64,000 bases of DNA from JAICWP01 sp035278025 (GCA_035278025.1 DATEJK010000193.1:1-64000); one strand, 5' to 3'. Shown: positions 1-7,818, counted from the stretch's first letter. Translations and numbers: made by a program. Notes: generated from the letters alone by a model not told the origin.

Positions 1-357
1 ATTATCCCCGACAAGCTCTATTTCCGCATTGGCGAAGTGGCGGAACTGTGCGAACTGCCCACCTACGTGCTGCGTTTCTGGGAGAGTGAGTTCCCCCAAC
101 TGCGCCCCACCAAGAGCAGCACCGGGCAACGCATGTACCGCCGCCGCGATGTGGATAGCGTCCTGCGCATCCGCAAGCTGCTTTACGAGGAAGGCTTTAC
201 CATTGCGGGCGCGCGCCAGCACCTGCGCGATGAGGCTCGCGCTGCTACAGCCCACCAGACCGCCTTGCCCTTTCCCACTCGCCACACTACCGAACTGAAA
301 CGGGTGCGCCAGGGCTTGCGCGAGGTGCTGGGGATGCTCTCCGCGCGGCCGCATTAG
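1..357 (+). CDS. MerR-family transcriptional regulator, 5' end outside the window
   Basis: The frame is open from base 1, so the true start lies upstream; 118 residues are visible. The first 70 residues form a MerR winged-helix DNA-binding domain (RIGEVAELCELPTYVLRFWE, then a Gly-Gln-Arg-x-Tyr wing and R-R-D-V). Members usually bind a promoter spacer as dimers. After the DNA-binding domain comes only a short Arg/Ala-rich tail with no Cys cluster or effector domain. This resembles the small MerR proteins found beside translation or DNA-maintenance genes rather than metal sensors. The target is unknown. A GC-rich hairpin follows the stop. Confidence 0.85.
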   Translation: MIPDKLYFRIGEVAELCELPTYVLRFWESEFPQLRPTKSSTGQRMYRRRDVDSVLRIRKLLYEEGFTIAGARQHLRDEARAATAHQTALPFPTRHTTELKRVRQGLREVLGMLSARPH

Positions 358-370
358 GGGCGTAGAAAGG

Positions 371-388
371 GCCGGGCATCGGCCCGGC
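371..388. repeat. GC-rich hairpin after the MerR gene
   Basis: GCCGGGC (371-377) and GCCCGGC (382-388) form a perfect 7-bp stem around a 4-base loop. There is no T-tract, so a Rho-independent terminator is doubtful; a REP-like palindrome or weak terminator are the alternatives. Confidence 0.4.
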
Positions 389-457
389 GAACCGGGGCTG
401 CAGTCCAGGCAGACAGGATGAAACCTCCGGTTCGGGTGATAAGCTCTTACCGCCACC

Positions 458-1438
458 ATGAAACTCTCGGCCTGCCTCTTGCGAGCCTCTCTGGTTGTCG
501 CCCTCTCCGCGGCGCCGCTATTTGCCCAGTCCATGTCCGGCATGGACATGCCCCAGAACAGCAGGGCCGGGCTCGAAGTCCAAGACGATCCTGCCGCTCA
601 GGTGCTCACAGTCCGCCTGGGGCCGCTGAGTCTGCCCGCGCACACCGACCACATGCACACGGCGCAACCGCCCCCGCAGTTCCTGAGTATGCCCTTCGAC
701 GGCTGGATTCGCGCCTACCATCCCCGCCTGGAAGATGGCGGCAAGACCGTGCCCAGCCGCCTCTTGCATCACGTCGCCTTCTACAACACTGCCCGCCCAG
801 ATTTTGTGTGTCCCAACAAGCAGGAGCACATCTTTGGCGCTGGCGGGGAGATGAACGACTGGCCTTCCACCCCCGGCTACGGCTATCCCGTCCGTCGGGG
901 TGATCGTATCCGCATCACCGGCATGTTTCACAACTCCACTGCCACCAGTTATCCCAAGGTCTATCTGGAAGTTCGCATGGAATACACCCGGTCGGAGAGC
1001 GCCGCTACCGACATGCGCAGCGTTTATCCCACCTGGCTTGACGTGAAAAGCTGCGGCGACTCCAGCTACGACCTCAATCCCGGCCGCAACCTCACCAGCG
1101 GCGACGTCACCATGAATTACCCGGGAATCCTGCTGGGCGTCGGCGGCCACATGCATGATTACGGCCACGAACTGGTGCTGGAGAACTTGACCCGCAAGCA
1201 AACGGTGGCTACTCTGCCGGCCAAACTCGATCGCAGCGGCCACATTCTTTCCATGCCTATCGTGATGTTCACGGATCGGGGCGGTTACAAGGTGGCGCAG
1301 GGAGACCGCATGCAGATCACCGCCACCTACGACAATCCACTCGGCCACGTTCTGCGGGACGGTGCCATGGGTATCGTGGTCGGCTACTTCCTGCCTGCCG
1401 ACGAAAAACAGTTCGAGCGGCTGCACCGCGCTAATTGA
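458..1438 (+). CDS. Exported protein resembling copper type II monooxygenase (PHM/DBH-like)
   Basis: 326 residues with a signal peptide (about 1-23, ending LFAQ). What is seen: a His pair at 104-105, His158 in GMFHN, an HxH at 231/233 in GGHMHDYG, and Met304 in GAMGIVVGYF. The order HH, H, HxH, M and the roughly 70-residue gap from HxH to M match the CuH and CuM sites of peptidylglycine monooxygenase, whose catalytic core is of similar length. Inferred role: a secreted or periplasmic copper protein, possibly an ascorbate-dependent oxygenase. A SURNod19-like assignment is an alternative, since that family also has a GHMHD-type motif. The gene stands alone, and a Met/His-rich stretch follows the signal peptide. 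Confidence 0.6.
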   Translation: MKLSACLLRASLVVALSAAPLFAQSMSGMDMPQNSRAGLEVQDDPAAQVLTVRLGPLSLPAHTDHMHTAQPPPQFLSMPFDGWIRAYHPRLEDGGKTVPSRLLHHVAFYNTARPDFVCPNKQEHIFGAGGEMNDWPSTPGYGYPVRRGDRIRITGMFHNSTATSYPKVYLEVRMEYTRSESAATDMRSVYPTWLDVKSCGDSSYDLNPGRNLTSGDVTMNYPGILLGVGGHMHDYGHELVLENLTRKQTVATLPAKLDRSGHILSMPIVMFTDRGGYKVAQGDRMQITATYDNPLGHVLRDGAMGIVVGYFLPADEKQFERLHRAN

Positions 1439-1439
1439 C

Positions 1440-1552
1440 GATTGTGATTGAAGATTGAGGATTTCGTCGGCCTAGGCTGCGCCGCTCAATTTCGGGCACG
1501 CGAGTTGTGGTTTTTGATCGTCAATCGCAAATCTTTAATCGTCAGCTGCCCG
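1440..1552. repeat. Intergenic word repeat, GATTGAAGATT/AATCTTTAATC type
   Basis: Short near-palindromic words on both sides of the spacer (GATTGTGATTGAAGATTG near 1440, then TCGTCAATCGCAAATCTTTAATCGTC near 1518) are reverse complements of each other with mismatches. Similar words recur near 12461, 32868 and 62507. No coding potential was seen. Confidence 0.45.
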
Positions 1553-1819
1553 CTTCTCCACCAGAAAGGCCATGGCCGTGCGCATCGCCTCTTCTCCACT
1601 GGGCGCGATGGGGAAGGACTGGTCGGGCAGCTTGCGCCACACCCTCTCCTCTTGGACGTAAGTGGAAACGTAATATGGAATGTCTGGGTTGGAATAGGAG
1701 TGCCAGAGCTCCAGCTTGTAGGAAGTGCCGGCGATGACCACCAGCCCCGTTTTTACCAGTTCCCAGGATTCGGCGATCCCGGCAAAACAGCGGAAATCCT
1801 CCAACGCGGTCTTAGCCAT
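1535..1819 (-). CDS. Small conserved-type hypothetical protein
   Basis: 94 residues, Trp/Tyr-rich in the middle (ELWHSYSNPDIPYYVSTYV). No signal peptide or membrane segment. The ATG at 1819 has a purine-rich GGGAG just upstream, which supports the start. I recognise no family. It sits between the copper-protein gene and mltG on the opposite strand to both. Base composition is like its neighbours, so it is likely a real small gene and not a shadow. Confidence 0.6.
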   Translation of the reverse strand: MAKTALEDFRCFAGIAESWELVKTGLVVIAGTSYKLELWHSYSNPDIPYYVSTYVQEERVWRKLPDQSFPIAPSGEEAMRTAMAFLVEKRAADD

Positions 1820-1941
1820 GCTCCCTATCCCTCCCTTTTGTAATCAGATGCAGACTGCTCTCCGAAGAAGCAAGAAAAAGGCCATTTGGCGGCCACGAAT
1901 GGGTAGCGCCTGCCATGACCTGGCGTCCAGCGACCATTGGC

Positions 1942-1970
1942 TTACATCCGGCGTTCCGTAATCATCTAAA
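1942..1970 (+). promoter_or_regulatory. Candidate sigma70 promoter for mltG, possibly leaderless
   Basis: TTACAT (1942-1947), a 17-base spacer and TCTAAA (1965-1970). The mltG ATG begins 10 bases after the -10 box, where transcription would be expected to start, and no good ribosome-binding site precedes it. Confidence 0.35.
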
Positions 1971-1979
1971 CTGGGACCG

Positions 1980-2963
1980 ATGCGGACTCTGCTCAAATTG
2001 CTGGCCGTTGCTATTCTGGTGGTTGCCGCCTGGCTGGTTTGGGCGCTGTGGCTGCCGTTGCGGCCTGCGGGACAGAAGACTGTGCTACTGCACCCTGGCT
2101 ACACCACCAGGCATATCGCAAAGGCGCTCAAATCTGCCGGTGTGATTCGCAGTTCCACAGCTTTCCTGCTCTGGCATTTTGTGGTCCACCCCCACACCTT
2201 GAAGGCGGGTGAATACCTTTTTGACCGTCCTGCCAATCTGGTTCAGGTGCACCGCCGCCTAGCGCGGGGCGATGTTTATGTACACACGGTAGTGATCCCC
2301 GAAGGATTTAACATGTTTGAAATTGCCCATGCGATGGAAACCGCCGGCCTGGGCTCGCGACAGGAATTCCTGCAGGCCGCCAAGGCTGATACTGTCCTTA
2401 TCCACGACCTTGACTCTCAGGCCACGTCGCTGGAAGGTTACCTGTTCCCCGACACTTATCAGTTCACGCGCACGCAAACCCCAACCGACATGCTGGCTGT
2501 GATGGTGCACCGGTTTCGCGCCAAGGCCCGGGTCCTTGGGCTTAGCGGCAACCTGCACCAAACGGTTACCATGGCCTCGATTATTGAAAAGGAAACCGCG
2601 CTGCCCGAGGAGCGTCCAGTGGTGGCCAGTGTCTACTACAACCGCCTGAATGAGCGGGTGGCTCTGGATGCCGATCCAAGCGTCATCTATGCCGAACTGC
2701 TGGCCGGTTCCTACACGGGCACCCTGCACCACGACGATATGCAGTTCAACTCGCCTTACAATACCTACCGCCACATCGGCCTGCCCCCCGGTCCGATTGC
2801 GAATCCCGGAATGGCCTCGCTGCAGGCCGCGATGCACCCTGCCAGCACCGATTATCTGTACTTTGTCAGCGACGGCGACGGCCATCATCGTTTTGCAGCC
2901 ACCCTGGAGGAACACAACCATAACGTCGCGCTGTACCGCAAAGCGGTTGCGGTGGCCAGGTAA
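1980..2963 (+). CDS. mltG: Endolytic murein transglycosylase MltG
   Basis: 327 residues: one N-terminal membrane segment (about 5-25), then the periplasmic YceG/MltG domain. MltG cuts nascent peptidoglycan strands within the glycan chain and is thought to release them from the synthase. Seen: the family motif ASIIEKET with the expected catalytic Glu203, the preceding LEGYLFPDTY, the SVYYNRL segment, and the C-terminal NTYRHIGLPPGPIANPG signature. Length is typical. The usual partners tmk/holB and ruvX do not follow; the next gene encodes a lipoprotein on the same strand, 129 bases away. Confidence 0.95.
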   Translation: MRTLLKLLAVAILVVAAWLVWALWLPLRPAGQKTVLLHPGYTTRHIAKALKSAGVIRSSTAFLLWHFVVHPHTLKAGEYLFDRPANLVQVHRRLARGDVYVHTVVIPEGFNMFEIAHAMETAGLGSRQEFLQAAKADTVLIHDLDSQATSLEGYLFPDTYQFTRTQTPTDMLAVMVHRFRAKARVLGLSGNLHQTVTMASIIEKETALPEERPVVASVYYNRLNERVALDADPSVIYAELLAGSYTGTLHHDDMQFNSPYNTYRHIGLPPGPIANPGMASLQAAMHPASTDYLYFVSDGDGHHRFAATLEEHNHNVALYRKAVAVAR

Positions 2964-3092
2964 GCGGCTCGTTTCCCCGATCTTTCTCCTGCATCTAAAC
3001 GAGTTCGCCGTCCGCCCGGCGTCTTGGACGAGATGGTGGACGTTATATACTTTTAGAGCACTCGAAATCTTCATCGGACCAACGCCCGCCGC

Positions 3093-4001
3093 ATGGCTCT
3101 CCCAGTTCGCCGCCGTGTTCTGCTGCTCCTTCTTGCCGTTTTTCCGCTCAGCGGCTGCCTGTTCCGCTCGCGCAAGGTTGAAAACCGGATCAGCACCGCC
3201 AAACTGCTTAGCGCCACCCGTGACGAATTGGTCAACGCCATCAACTCGCAAGCCGAACATATCCACACGCTCAACGCTACTGTGGATATAGACACCTCGG
3301 TGGGCGGGGAGGTGAAGGGTAAGATTACGGAATACAAGCAGATCCGCGGCTATGTACTGGTGCGCAAGCCGGACAAGCTGCGCATGGTCGGACTGATGCC
3401 CATCGTGCGCAACCGCGCTTTCGATATGGTCAGCAACGGAGAGACCTTCAGGCTTTGGATTCCCGCCAAAAACAAGTTCATTGTCGGCAGGAACGACGTG
3501 ATTCTACCCTCCAGCCAGCCCCTGGAGAATATCCGCCCACAGCAGATTTACGATTCGCTTCTGCTGCGCGAGATCAGCTCCGACGATATTGCGGTTCTGG
3601 AGAACGGCTACGAAGAAATACAAGACCCCAAAACTCATAAGTGGATGCAGCAGCCGGATTACGAACTCGATATCATCAGCAAAAACCGGCATGGCTGGTA
3701 CTTGCAGCGTAAAATCATCATCAACCGCGCCAATCTCGAACCCGATCGCCAGCTGATGTATGACCAAAACGGGTACGTGGCCACCGACACCCGCTACAGC
3801 GATTTTCGAGATTACAGCGGTTTCCGGTTCCCCTCGGTTATCCAGATCTGGCGGCCGCAGGAGGAGTACTCGATTGTGCTCACCATGGTCAAGCTGCAGA
3901 TCAACCAGCCGCTCACTGACGAGCAGTTTGAGTTGCAGCAACCTCCGGGTTCGCAGCTGGTGCATCTGGATCAGCCGCGGCCGCCCAAGCCGGGCAGCTG
4001 A
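3093..4001 (+). CDS. Outer-membrane-type lipoprotein, LolA/LolB-like or DUF4292-like
   Basis: 302 residues with a lipoprotein signal: basic start, hydrophobic stretch and lipobox LSGC (Cys22). The mature part has repeated beta-strand-like segments (YKQIRGYVLVRKPDKLRMVG, then FDMVSNGETFRLWIP) typical of LolA/LolB-like half-barrels that carry a lipid or lipoprotein chain. The C-terminus is Pro-rich. Inferred role: an envelope lipoprotein binding hydrophobic ligands. It is followed by an FtsX/LolE-type permease about 150 bases downstream, which fits envelope traffic, but the link is only by position. Confidence 0.7.
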   Translation: MALPVRRRVLLLLLAVFPLSGCLFRSRKVENRISTAKLLSATRDELVNAINSQAEHIHTLNATVDIDTSVGGEVKGKITEYKQIRGYVLVRKPDKLRMVGLMPIVRNRAFDMVSNGETFRLWIPAKNKFIVGRNDVILPSSQPLENIRPQQIYDSLLLREISSDDIAVLENGYEEIQDPKTHKWMQQPDYELDIISKNRHGWYLQRKIIINRANLEPDRQLMYDQNGYVATDTRYSDFRDYSGFRFPSVIQIWRPQEEYSIVLTMVKLQINQPLTDEQFELQQPPGSQLVHLDQPRPPKPGS

Positions 4002-4017
4002 GGCGGAGTGGGGAGAG

Positions 4018-4140
4018 GATGATAATCGGCAATTCGTAATAAGCAATCAGCACTTAACGCTTATCATTTGGCTAGCCACGCGTGCTGCTCCCAAATGCTA
4101 ACTACTAAATGCTGGCCAGCCAGTAAGCTAGCAGGTAACC
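4018..4140. repeat. AT-richer intergenic word repeat
   Basis: The spacer contains two copies of AAATGCT (near 4093 and 4108), AAT/CAATTCG-type words and the palindrome GCTGGCCAGC. It resembles the other low-complexity intergenic stretches in this window. No gene was seen. Confidence 0.35.
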
Positions 4141-4148
4141 ATTCAGCC

Positions 4149-5249
4149 ATGAACAAAATGATCGTCGCCAACCTGCTGCATCGGCCAATTCGGTCGCTGA
4201 TCAGCATAATTGCTGTAGCCCTGGAGGTCATCCTCATCCTGCTTATCGTGGGACTCTCCATGGGCATGCTGAACGATGCCCGCACCCGCCAAGAGGGCAT
4301 TGGGGCCGACGTCATTGTGACCCCTCCGGGTTCATCCTTCCTCAGCGGCATCACCGGCGCTCCGGTCTCTGTCAAAGTGGCAGATGTTCTCCGCAAGTTG
4401 CCCCACGTGAAAGCCGTCGCTCCCATCGTTACCCAGCTCACCACCACCGGGAATGTGGAAGTGATCTATGGCATTGACCTGAAGACATTTCCGCTTACCG
4501 GCCCTTTTCATTTCGTGGCTGGCGGCCCCTTTCAGGGCCCAAACGACGCGCTGGTGGACGACTACTTCGCGGATACCAACCACGTCAAGGAAGGCGACCA
4601 TATCCAGATCCTGAACCACACCTTCCGCATCTCCGGTATCGTGGAACACGGCAAGGGTGCCAGGAAATATGTCCCTGTCGCTACCCTGCAGAAGCTGATT
4701 GGCGCTCCCGGCAAAGCCTCAGTTTTTTACGTGAAGCTGGATAATCCCGCTAACTCCGACCTGGTGGTGAAGGAAGTCAAGAACGTCCCCGGCATGGAGA
4801 ACTACACCGTGCGCTCCATGCGTGACTATCTCTCCATGATGACGCCTGCCAACCTGCCCGGCTTTAACAAGTTCATTACCGTAGTGATCGGGGTGGCCGT
4901 AACCATCGGCTTTATTGTCATTTTCCAGGCTATGTACGCCGCCGTGATGGAGCGCACCCGCGAAATCGGCATCCTCAAATCGCTGGGCGCCTCCAAGCTG
5001 TATATCGTCAATGCCATTCTGCGCGAGACCGGGCTGCTGGCCTGTGTGGGGATCGGTGTGGGCATTGCCATCAGTTTTATCGTCCGCGCCGTGATTCGCG
5101 ACCGTTTGCCCATTGTCCCCATGCACATTACTGGCGCTTGGATCTGGCGCGCTACGTTGATTGCTTTAATCGGCGCTTTGGCGGGCGCGCTCTACCCCGC
5201 CGCCAAAGCTGCACGTAAGGACCCGATAGACGCCCTGGCGTATGAATAA
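4149..5249 (+). CDS. ABC transporter permease, FtsX/MacB/LolE type, without its ATPase
   Basis: 366 residues from the ATG at 4149 (a longer frame from 4068 starts inside the repeat-like spacer). One N-terminal membrane helix (about 17-40), a MacB-like periplasmic domain (about 45-230), then three helices with the FtsX-domain signature MERTREIGILKSLGAS. These permeases work with an ATPase, as mechanotransducers in macrolide export or as lipoprotein extractors (LolCE). No ATPase or membrane-fusion gene lies beside it, so the partner must be encoded elsewhere. The preceding lipoprotein gene may be functionally linked. Confidence 0.88.
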   Translation: MNKMIVANLLHRPIRSLISIIAVALEVILILLIVGLSMGMLNDARTRQEGIGADVIVTPPGSSFLSGITGAPVSVKVADVLRKLPHVKAVAPIVTQLTTTGNVEVIYGIDLKTFPLTGPFHFVAGGPFQGPNDALVDDYFADTNHVKEGDHIQILNHTFRISGIVEHGKGARKYVPVATLQKLIGAPGKASVFYVKLDNPANSDLVVKEVKNVPGMENYTVRSMRDYLSMMTPANLPGFNKFITVVIGVAVTIGFIVIFQAMYAAVMERTREIGILKSLGASKLYIVNAILRETGLLACVGIGVGIAISFIVRAVIRDRLPIVPMHITGAWIWRATLIALIGALAGALYPAAKAARKDPIDALAYE

Positions 5250-5310
5250 GCAGCTTTGCCAGCAAACAGTTGCGCATCTCACCTCAGGGTTAACTCGGAG
5301 GGTAGCCGCG

Positions 5311-5339
5311 TTGACAATCACTTCCCGCTACGTTATCTT
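5311..5339 (+). promoter_or_regulatory. Strong sigma70-type promoter for rplM
   Basis: TTGACA (5311-5316), exactly 17 bases, then TATCTT (5334-5339). It lies 107 bases before the rplM ATG, so the mRNA would have a leader of about 100 bases. Confidence 0.7.
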
Positions 5340-5446
5340 TTAACCTTTGGGACAACTGTTGTCGCCCGCCTGAGCCCCTGCGCTTTCATGGGTGCGGGAT
5401 TGATTCAGCGGTCTTCTGAGCTGTTTTTCATTCTGGGAGAGATTTG

Positions 5447-5878
5447 ATGTCAACCTATTTCCCCAAAGAGGGGGAAATTGCGCGCAAGTGGTACGTCGTG
5501 GACGCCAGCGGCCAGCCTCTGGGCCGCTTAGCCACTCGTGTCGCCCGTATTCTCCAAGGCAAGGATAACCCGCGTTATACGACTTTTCTGGATACCGGCG
5601 ACCATGTGGTGGTCATCAACGCGCAAAAGATCCGGCTCACCGGCATGAAGTCGGAAAAGAAGGTTTATCATCGCTATACGGGCTATCCTGGCGGATTGCG
5701 CAGCGAGGAATTCGGCAAGCGCCTGACCCGCCGTCCCGAAGCCGTGGTGCAGGACGCCATTGTCGGCATGCTGCCAAAGACCAAGCTGGGCCGCAGCATG
5801 GCTTCCAAACTCAAGGTTTATCGCGGCGATAAGCACCCACACCAGGCGCAGAAGCCGGAAGCTCTGGCGTTGGCATAA
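5447..5878 (+). CDS. rplM: 50S ribosomal protein L13
   Basis: 143 residues, the normal length. Start: ATG at 5447 with GGGAGA 6 bases upstream; a TTG directly before it is unlikely to be used. L13 motifs are present: RKWYVVDASGQPLGRLAT, FLDTGDHVVVINA and KLKVYRGDKHPHQAQ at the end. It is an early-assembly protein of the large subunit. It leads the L13-S9 pair found in most bacteria, but here a terminator-like hairpin and a repeat element lie between the two genes. Confidence 0.98.
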   Translation: MSTYFPKEGEIARKWYVVDASGQPLGRLATRVARILQGKDNPRYTTFLDTGDHVVVINAQKIRLTGMKSEKKVYHRYTGYPGGLRSEEFGKRLTRRPEAVVQDAIVGMLPKTKLGRSMASKLKVYRGDKHPHQAQKPEALALA

Positions 5879-5886
5879 GACTTTTG

Positions 5887-5912
5887 GCCGGGATCAGCTC
5901 CCGGCATTTTTT
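5887..5912 (+). terminator. Terminator-like hairpin between rplM and rpsI
   Basis: GCCGGGA (5887-5893) and TCCCGGC (5899-5905) form a 7-bp stem with a 5-base loop, followed by six T (5907-5912). It is unusual to find this inside the L13-S9 operon, so it may reduce rather than abolish read-through. Confidence 0.75.
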
Positions 5913-5922
5913 GTGAGGAAGG

Positions 5923-6000
5923 AGTTCGAGTTTCGAGTTTCCAAGTTTCAAGTTTCCCGGAATGGGATTTGAAACTCGAAACTTTGAAACTGGAAACTGG
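5923..6000. repeat. GTTTC/GAAAC inverted-repeat element, rplM-rpsI junction
   Basis: The left arm (5923-5957) repeats GTTTC about every 8-10 bases; the right arm (5971-6000) repeats GAAACT four times at similar spacing. The arms are reverse complements with a few bulges, around a 13-base centre. Transcribed, this would give a long imperfect hairpin ending 4 bases before the rpsI ATG, and it replaces a normal ribosome-binding site. Confidence 0.7.
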
Positions 6001-6004
6001 GTGC

Positions 6005-6400
6005 ATGGCAGATCTGGTTCAATATTACGGAACGGGCCGGCGCAAGTCGGCGATCGCCCGCGTATATTTGCGGCCGGGCAGTGGCGACTTCAAAGTGAAC
6101 GATCGCCCTTTTGAGCGCTATTTCGTGACTGAATCACAACGGGTTCGGGCGCGCCAGCCGCTGGTTTCCAGCGAGACCACAGCCAGTTTCAACGTTCTGG
6201 CCAATGTCTCCGGCGGCGGCGTGGACGGTCAGGCCGATGCGGTCCGCCTTGGAATTGCCCGCGCCCTTCTGGAGTTCAACGCGGAGCTGCGCAAGAAGCT
6301 GAAGAGCGAGGGCTTTCTCTCGCGCGATTCGCGTATCAAGGAACGCAAGAAATACGGCCAGAAGGGTGCGCGCAAGCGCTTCCAGTTCAGCAAGAGATAA
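6005..6400 (+). CDS. rpsI: 30S ribosomal protein S9
   Basis: 131 residues from the ATG at 6005 (MADLVQYYGTGRRKSAIARV). An in-frame ATG at 5969 lies inside the repeat element and gives a non-conserved extension, so the later start is chosen. S9 signatures: GTGRRKSAIARVYLRPG, a GGGVDGQADAVRLGIARAL core, and the basic C-terminal tail ending KKYGQKGARKRFQFSKR that reaches the P-site tRNA. No clear Shine-Dalgarno precedes it; the GTTTC/GAAAC hairpin occupies that space. Confidence 0.98.
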   Translation: MADLVQYYGTGRRKSAIARVYLRPGSGDFKVNDRPFERYFVTESQRVRARQPLVSSETTASFNVLANVSGGGVDGQADAVRLGIARALLEFNAELRKKLKSEGFLSRDSRIKERKKYGQKGARKRFQFSKR

Positions 6401-6402
6401 AG

Positions 6403-6545
6403 TTTTAAGGTTTCATGTTTCAAAGTTTCAGGGTTGCGAGTCGTGAGCACTGATCTGGAAGCATTGAAACCTGTAGAAGCTGAGAACTGGCAACCGAGTA
6501 TTGGTTTTTCTGGCCATTGGCAACTGACCACTGGCCACTGTTTTT
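6403..6545. repeat. GTTTC/GAAAC element plus ACTGGC-type words, rpsI-rpsB junction
   Basis: A left arm AAGGTTTCATGTTTCAAAG (6407-6425) is followed by GCATTGAAACCTG (about 6461-6473) as a shorter right arm. Beyond it are tandem-like words GAACTGGCAACC, CATTGGCAACTG and ACCACTGGCCACTG. The next 95 bases up to rpsB hold a GC-rich leader with CCGGCGCCGG and ATCCGG/CCGGAT inverted repeats that could serve S2 autoregulation; this last point is inference. Confidence 0.5.
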
Positions 6546-6639
6546 CAATCTTCCCGCACCCAGCCGGGGTCGGGGTGACGGGAATTAATCCGGTGCAGCT
6601 AGGAAGCCGGCGCCGGATGCAAATTACGAAGGAGGTTGT

Positions 6640-7548
6640 TTGGCTAACATCACCATGAAGGAGTTGCTCGAAGCGGGCGTCCACTTCGGGCACCAGACCA
6701 AGCGCTGGAATCCCAAGATGAAGGAGTACATCTTCGGAGAGCGCAACGGCATTTACATCATTGACCTGCAGAAGACGCTCAAGATGTTCAAGGAAGCGTC
6801 CAAGTTCGTACAGGACTTGACCGCTGACGGCAGGCTGCTGCTCTTTGTGGGAACCAAGCGCCAGGCGCAGGATGCCATTGCCGAGGAGGCGCAGCGCTGC
6901 AGCATGTATTACGTGAACCAGCGCTGGCTGGGCGGGTTGCTCACTAACTGGGCCACCATTCAGAAGTCCATCAAGCGGCTCAAAGAACTGGACGAGATGG
7001 CCACCGATGGCCGCTACGAGCTGCTGCCGAAAAAAGAAGTGATCAAGCTGGAGCGCGAGCGCAAGCATCTGCAGGCCAACTTGGCCGGCATCAAGGATCT
7101 TGCCCGGCTGCCCGACGCCATTTTTGTGATTGATTCCAACAAGGAGCAGATCGCTGTGCGCGAAGCCCGCAAACTGGGCATCCCGGTGGTGGCGGTGGTG
7201 GATACCAATTGCGACCCGAGCGAAGTGGATTACGTGATTCCCGGTAACGATGACGCGCTGCGGGCCATTCGCCTGTTCGCTTCCAAGGTGGCGGATTCAG
7301 TGATTGAAGGCGCCCAAGCCGCCAGCGATAAGCAAGAAGCCGAGTTGAGCGCCGCCCAGTATGCAGCTTCGCAAGCCGGCGCGCAGGGCGAAGGCGCGGC
7401 CCCGGGGGAAGGCGTCCAGGAAGGCGCCAGCGGCGAGGACATCAGCATGGAGGACGTGCTGGGCGGAGGCGCCCGCAAGCGACCCGAGGCCGCCAAAGAG
7501 CAGGCCGCGGAGGAAGTGCCGCAGGTCGAGAGCCAGCACACGTTCTAA
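6640..7548 (+). CDS. rpsB: 30S ribosomal protein S2 with C-terminal extension, TTG start
   Basis: 302 residues. The start is the TTG at 6640, read as MANITMKELLEAGVHFGHQ, with GGAGG at 6631-6635; the next ATG (6655) would be too far from that site and would lose conserved residues. The S2 fold is complete to about residue 230 (KRWNPKMKEYIFGERNGIYI, DTNCDPSEVDYVIPGNDDA). A low-complexity Ala/Gly/Glu tail of about 70 residues follows, which is longer than in E. coli S2. S2 joins last to the small subunit and helps recruit S1. Confidence 0.97.
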   Translation: MANITMKELLEAGVHFGHQTKRWNPKMKEYIFGERNGIYIIDLQKTLKMFKEASKFVQDLTADGRLLLFVGTKRQAQDAIAEEAQRCSMYYVNQRWLGGLLTNWATIQKSIKRLKELDEMATDGRYELLPKKEVIKLERERKHLQANLAGIKDLARLPDAIFVIDSNKEQIAVREARKLGIPVVAVVDTNCDPSEVDYVIPGNDDALRAIRLFASKVADSVIEGAQAASDKQEAELSAAQYAASQAGAQGEGAAPGEGVQEGASGEDISMEDVLGGGARKRPEAAKEQAAEEVPQVESQHTF

Positions 7549-7640
7549 GGTTTCAGAGTTTCAAGGATTTTAAAGTTTCGACAATGGTGCGATGTGGTGG
7601 CTTCCTTGAAACCTTGAAACGTGGGAAGCCTTGAAATTCG
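7546..7640. repeat. GTTTC/GAAAC inverted-repeat element, rpsB-tsf junction
   Basis: The left arm (7546-7579) has GTTTC-type words at about 9-base spacing; the right arm (7604-7640) includes GAAACCTTGAAAC at 7608-7620. The same 13-mer recurs at 8520-8532 in the next junction. A terminator hairpin follows directly. Confidence 0.7.
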
Positions 7641-7648
7641 TCAAGATC

Positions 7649-7683
7649 CGACCCGCGTGCCTTGCTTCCGCGCGGGTCGTTTT
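7649..7683 (+). terminator. Terminator-like hairpin after rpsB
   Basis: CGACCCGCG (7649-7657) pairs with CGCGGGTCG (7671-7679), a 9-bp stem with a 13-base loop, followed by TTTT. Confidence 0.65.
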
Positions 7684-7698
7684 GTGTGAGAGATATCC

Positions 7699-7818
7699 AT
7701 GCCGGTAGTTGCCGTGATGCCGGAGGATCAGCAGCCTGAACGCTGCAACAAAACGCCCGGTTGCTCCCTGGCAGCAGGACACAAAGGACCGTGTAAAGTT
7801 GAGGAGAAGAAGTCTGAT
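7699..7818 (+). other. In-frame Cys/His-rich extension or mini-ORF before tsf
   Basis: The tsf frame is open upstream to an ATG at 7699 and would add 40 residues containing RCNKTPGCSLAAGHKGPC, a C-x5-C-x5-H-x3-C pattern like a tiny zinc-binding module. It ends in Lys/Glu-rich residues and runs without a stop into EF-Ts. EF-Ts itself begins well at 7819 with its own ribosome-binding site, so this may be an alternative N-terminus, a leader peptide, or chance. Confidence 0.35.

Noticed and set aside
4068..4148. Longer N-terminus of the FtsX-type permease
   Set aside because: The 27 additional residues come from the repeat-like spacer and include Cys/Ser-rich random sequence before the first membrane helix.
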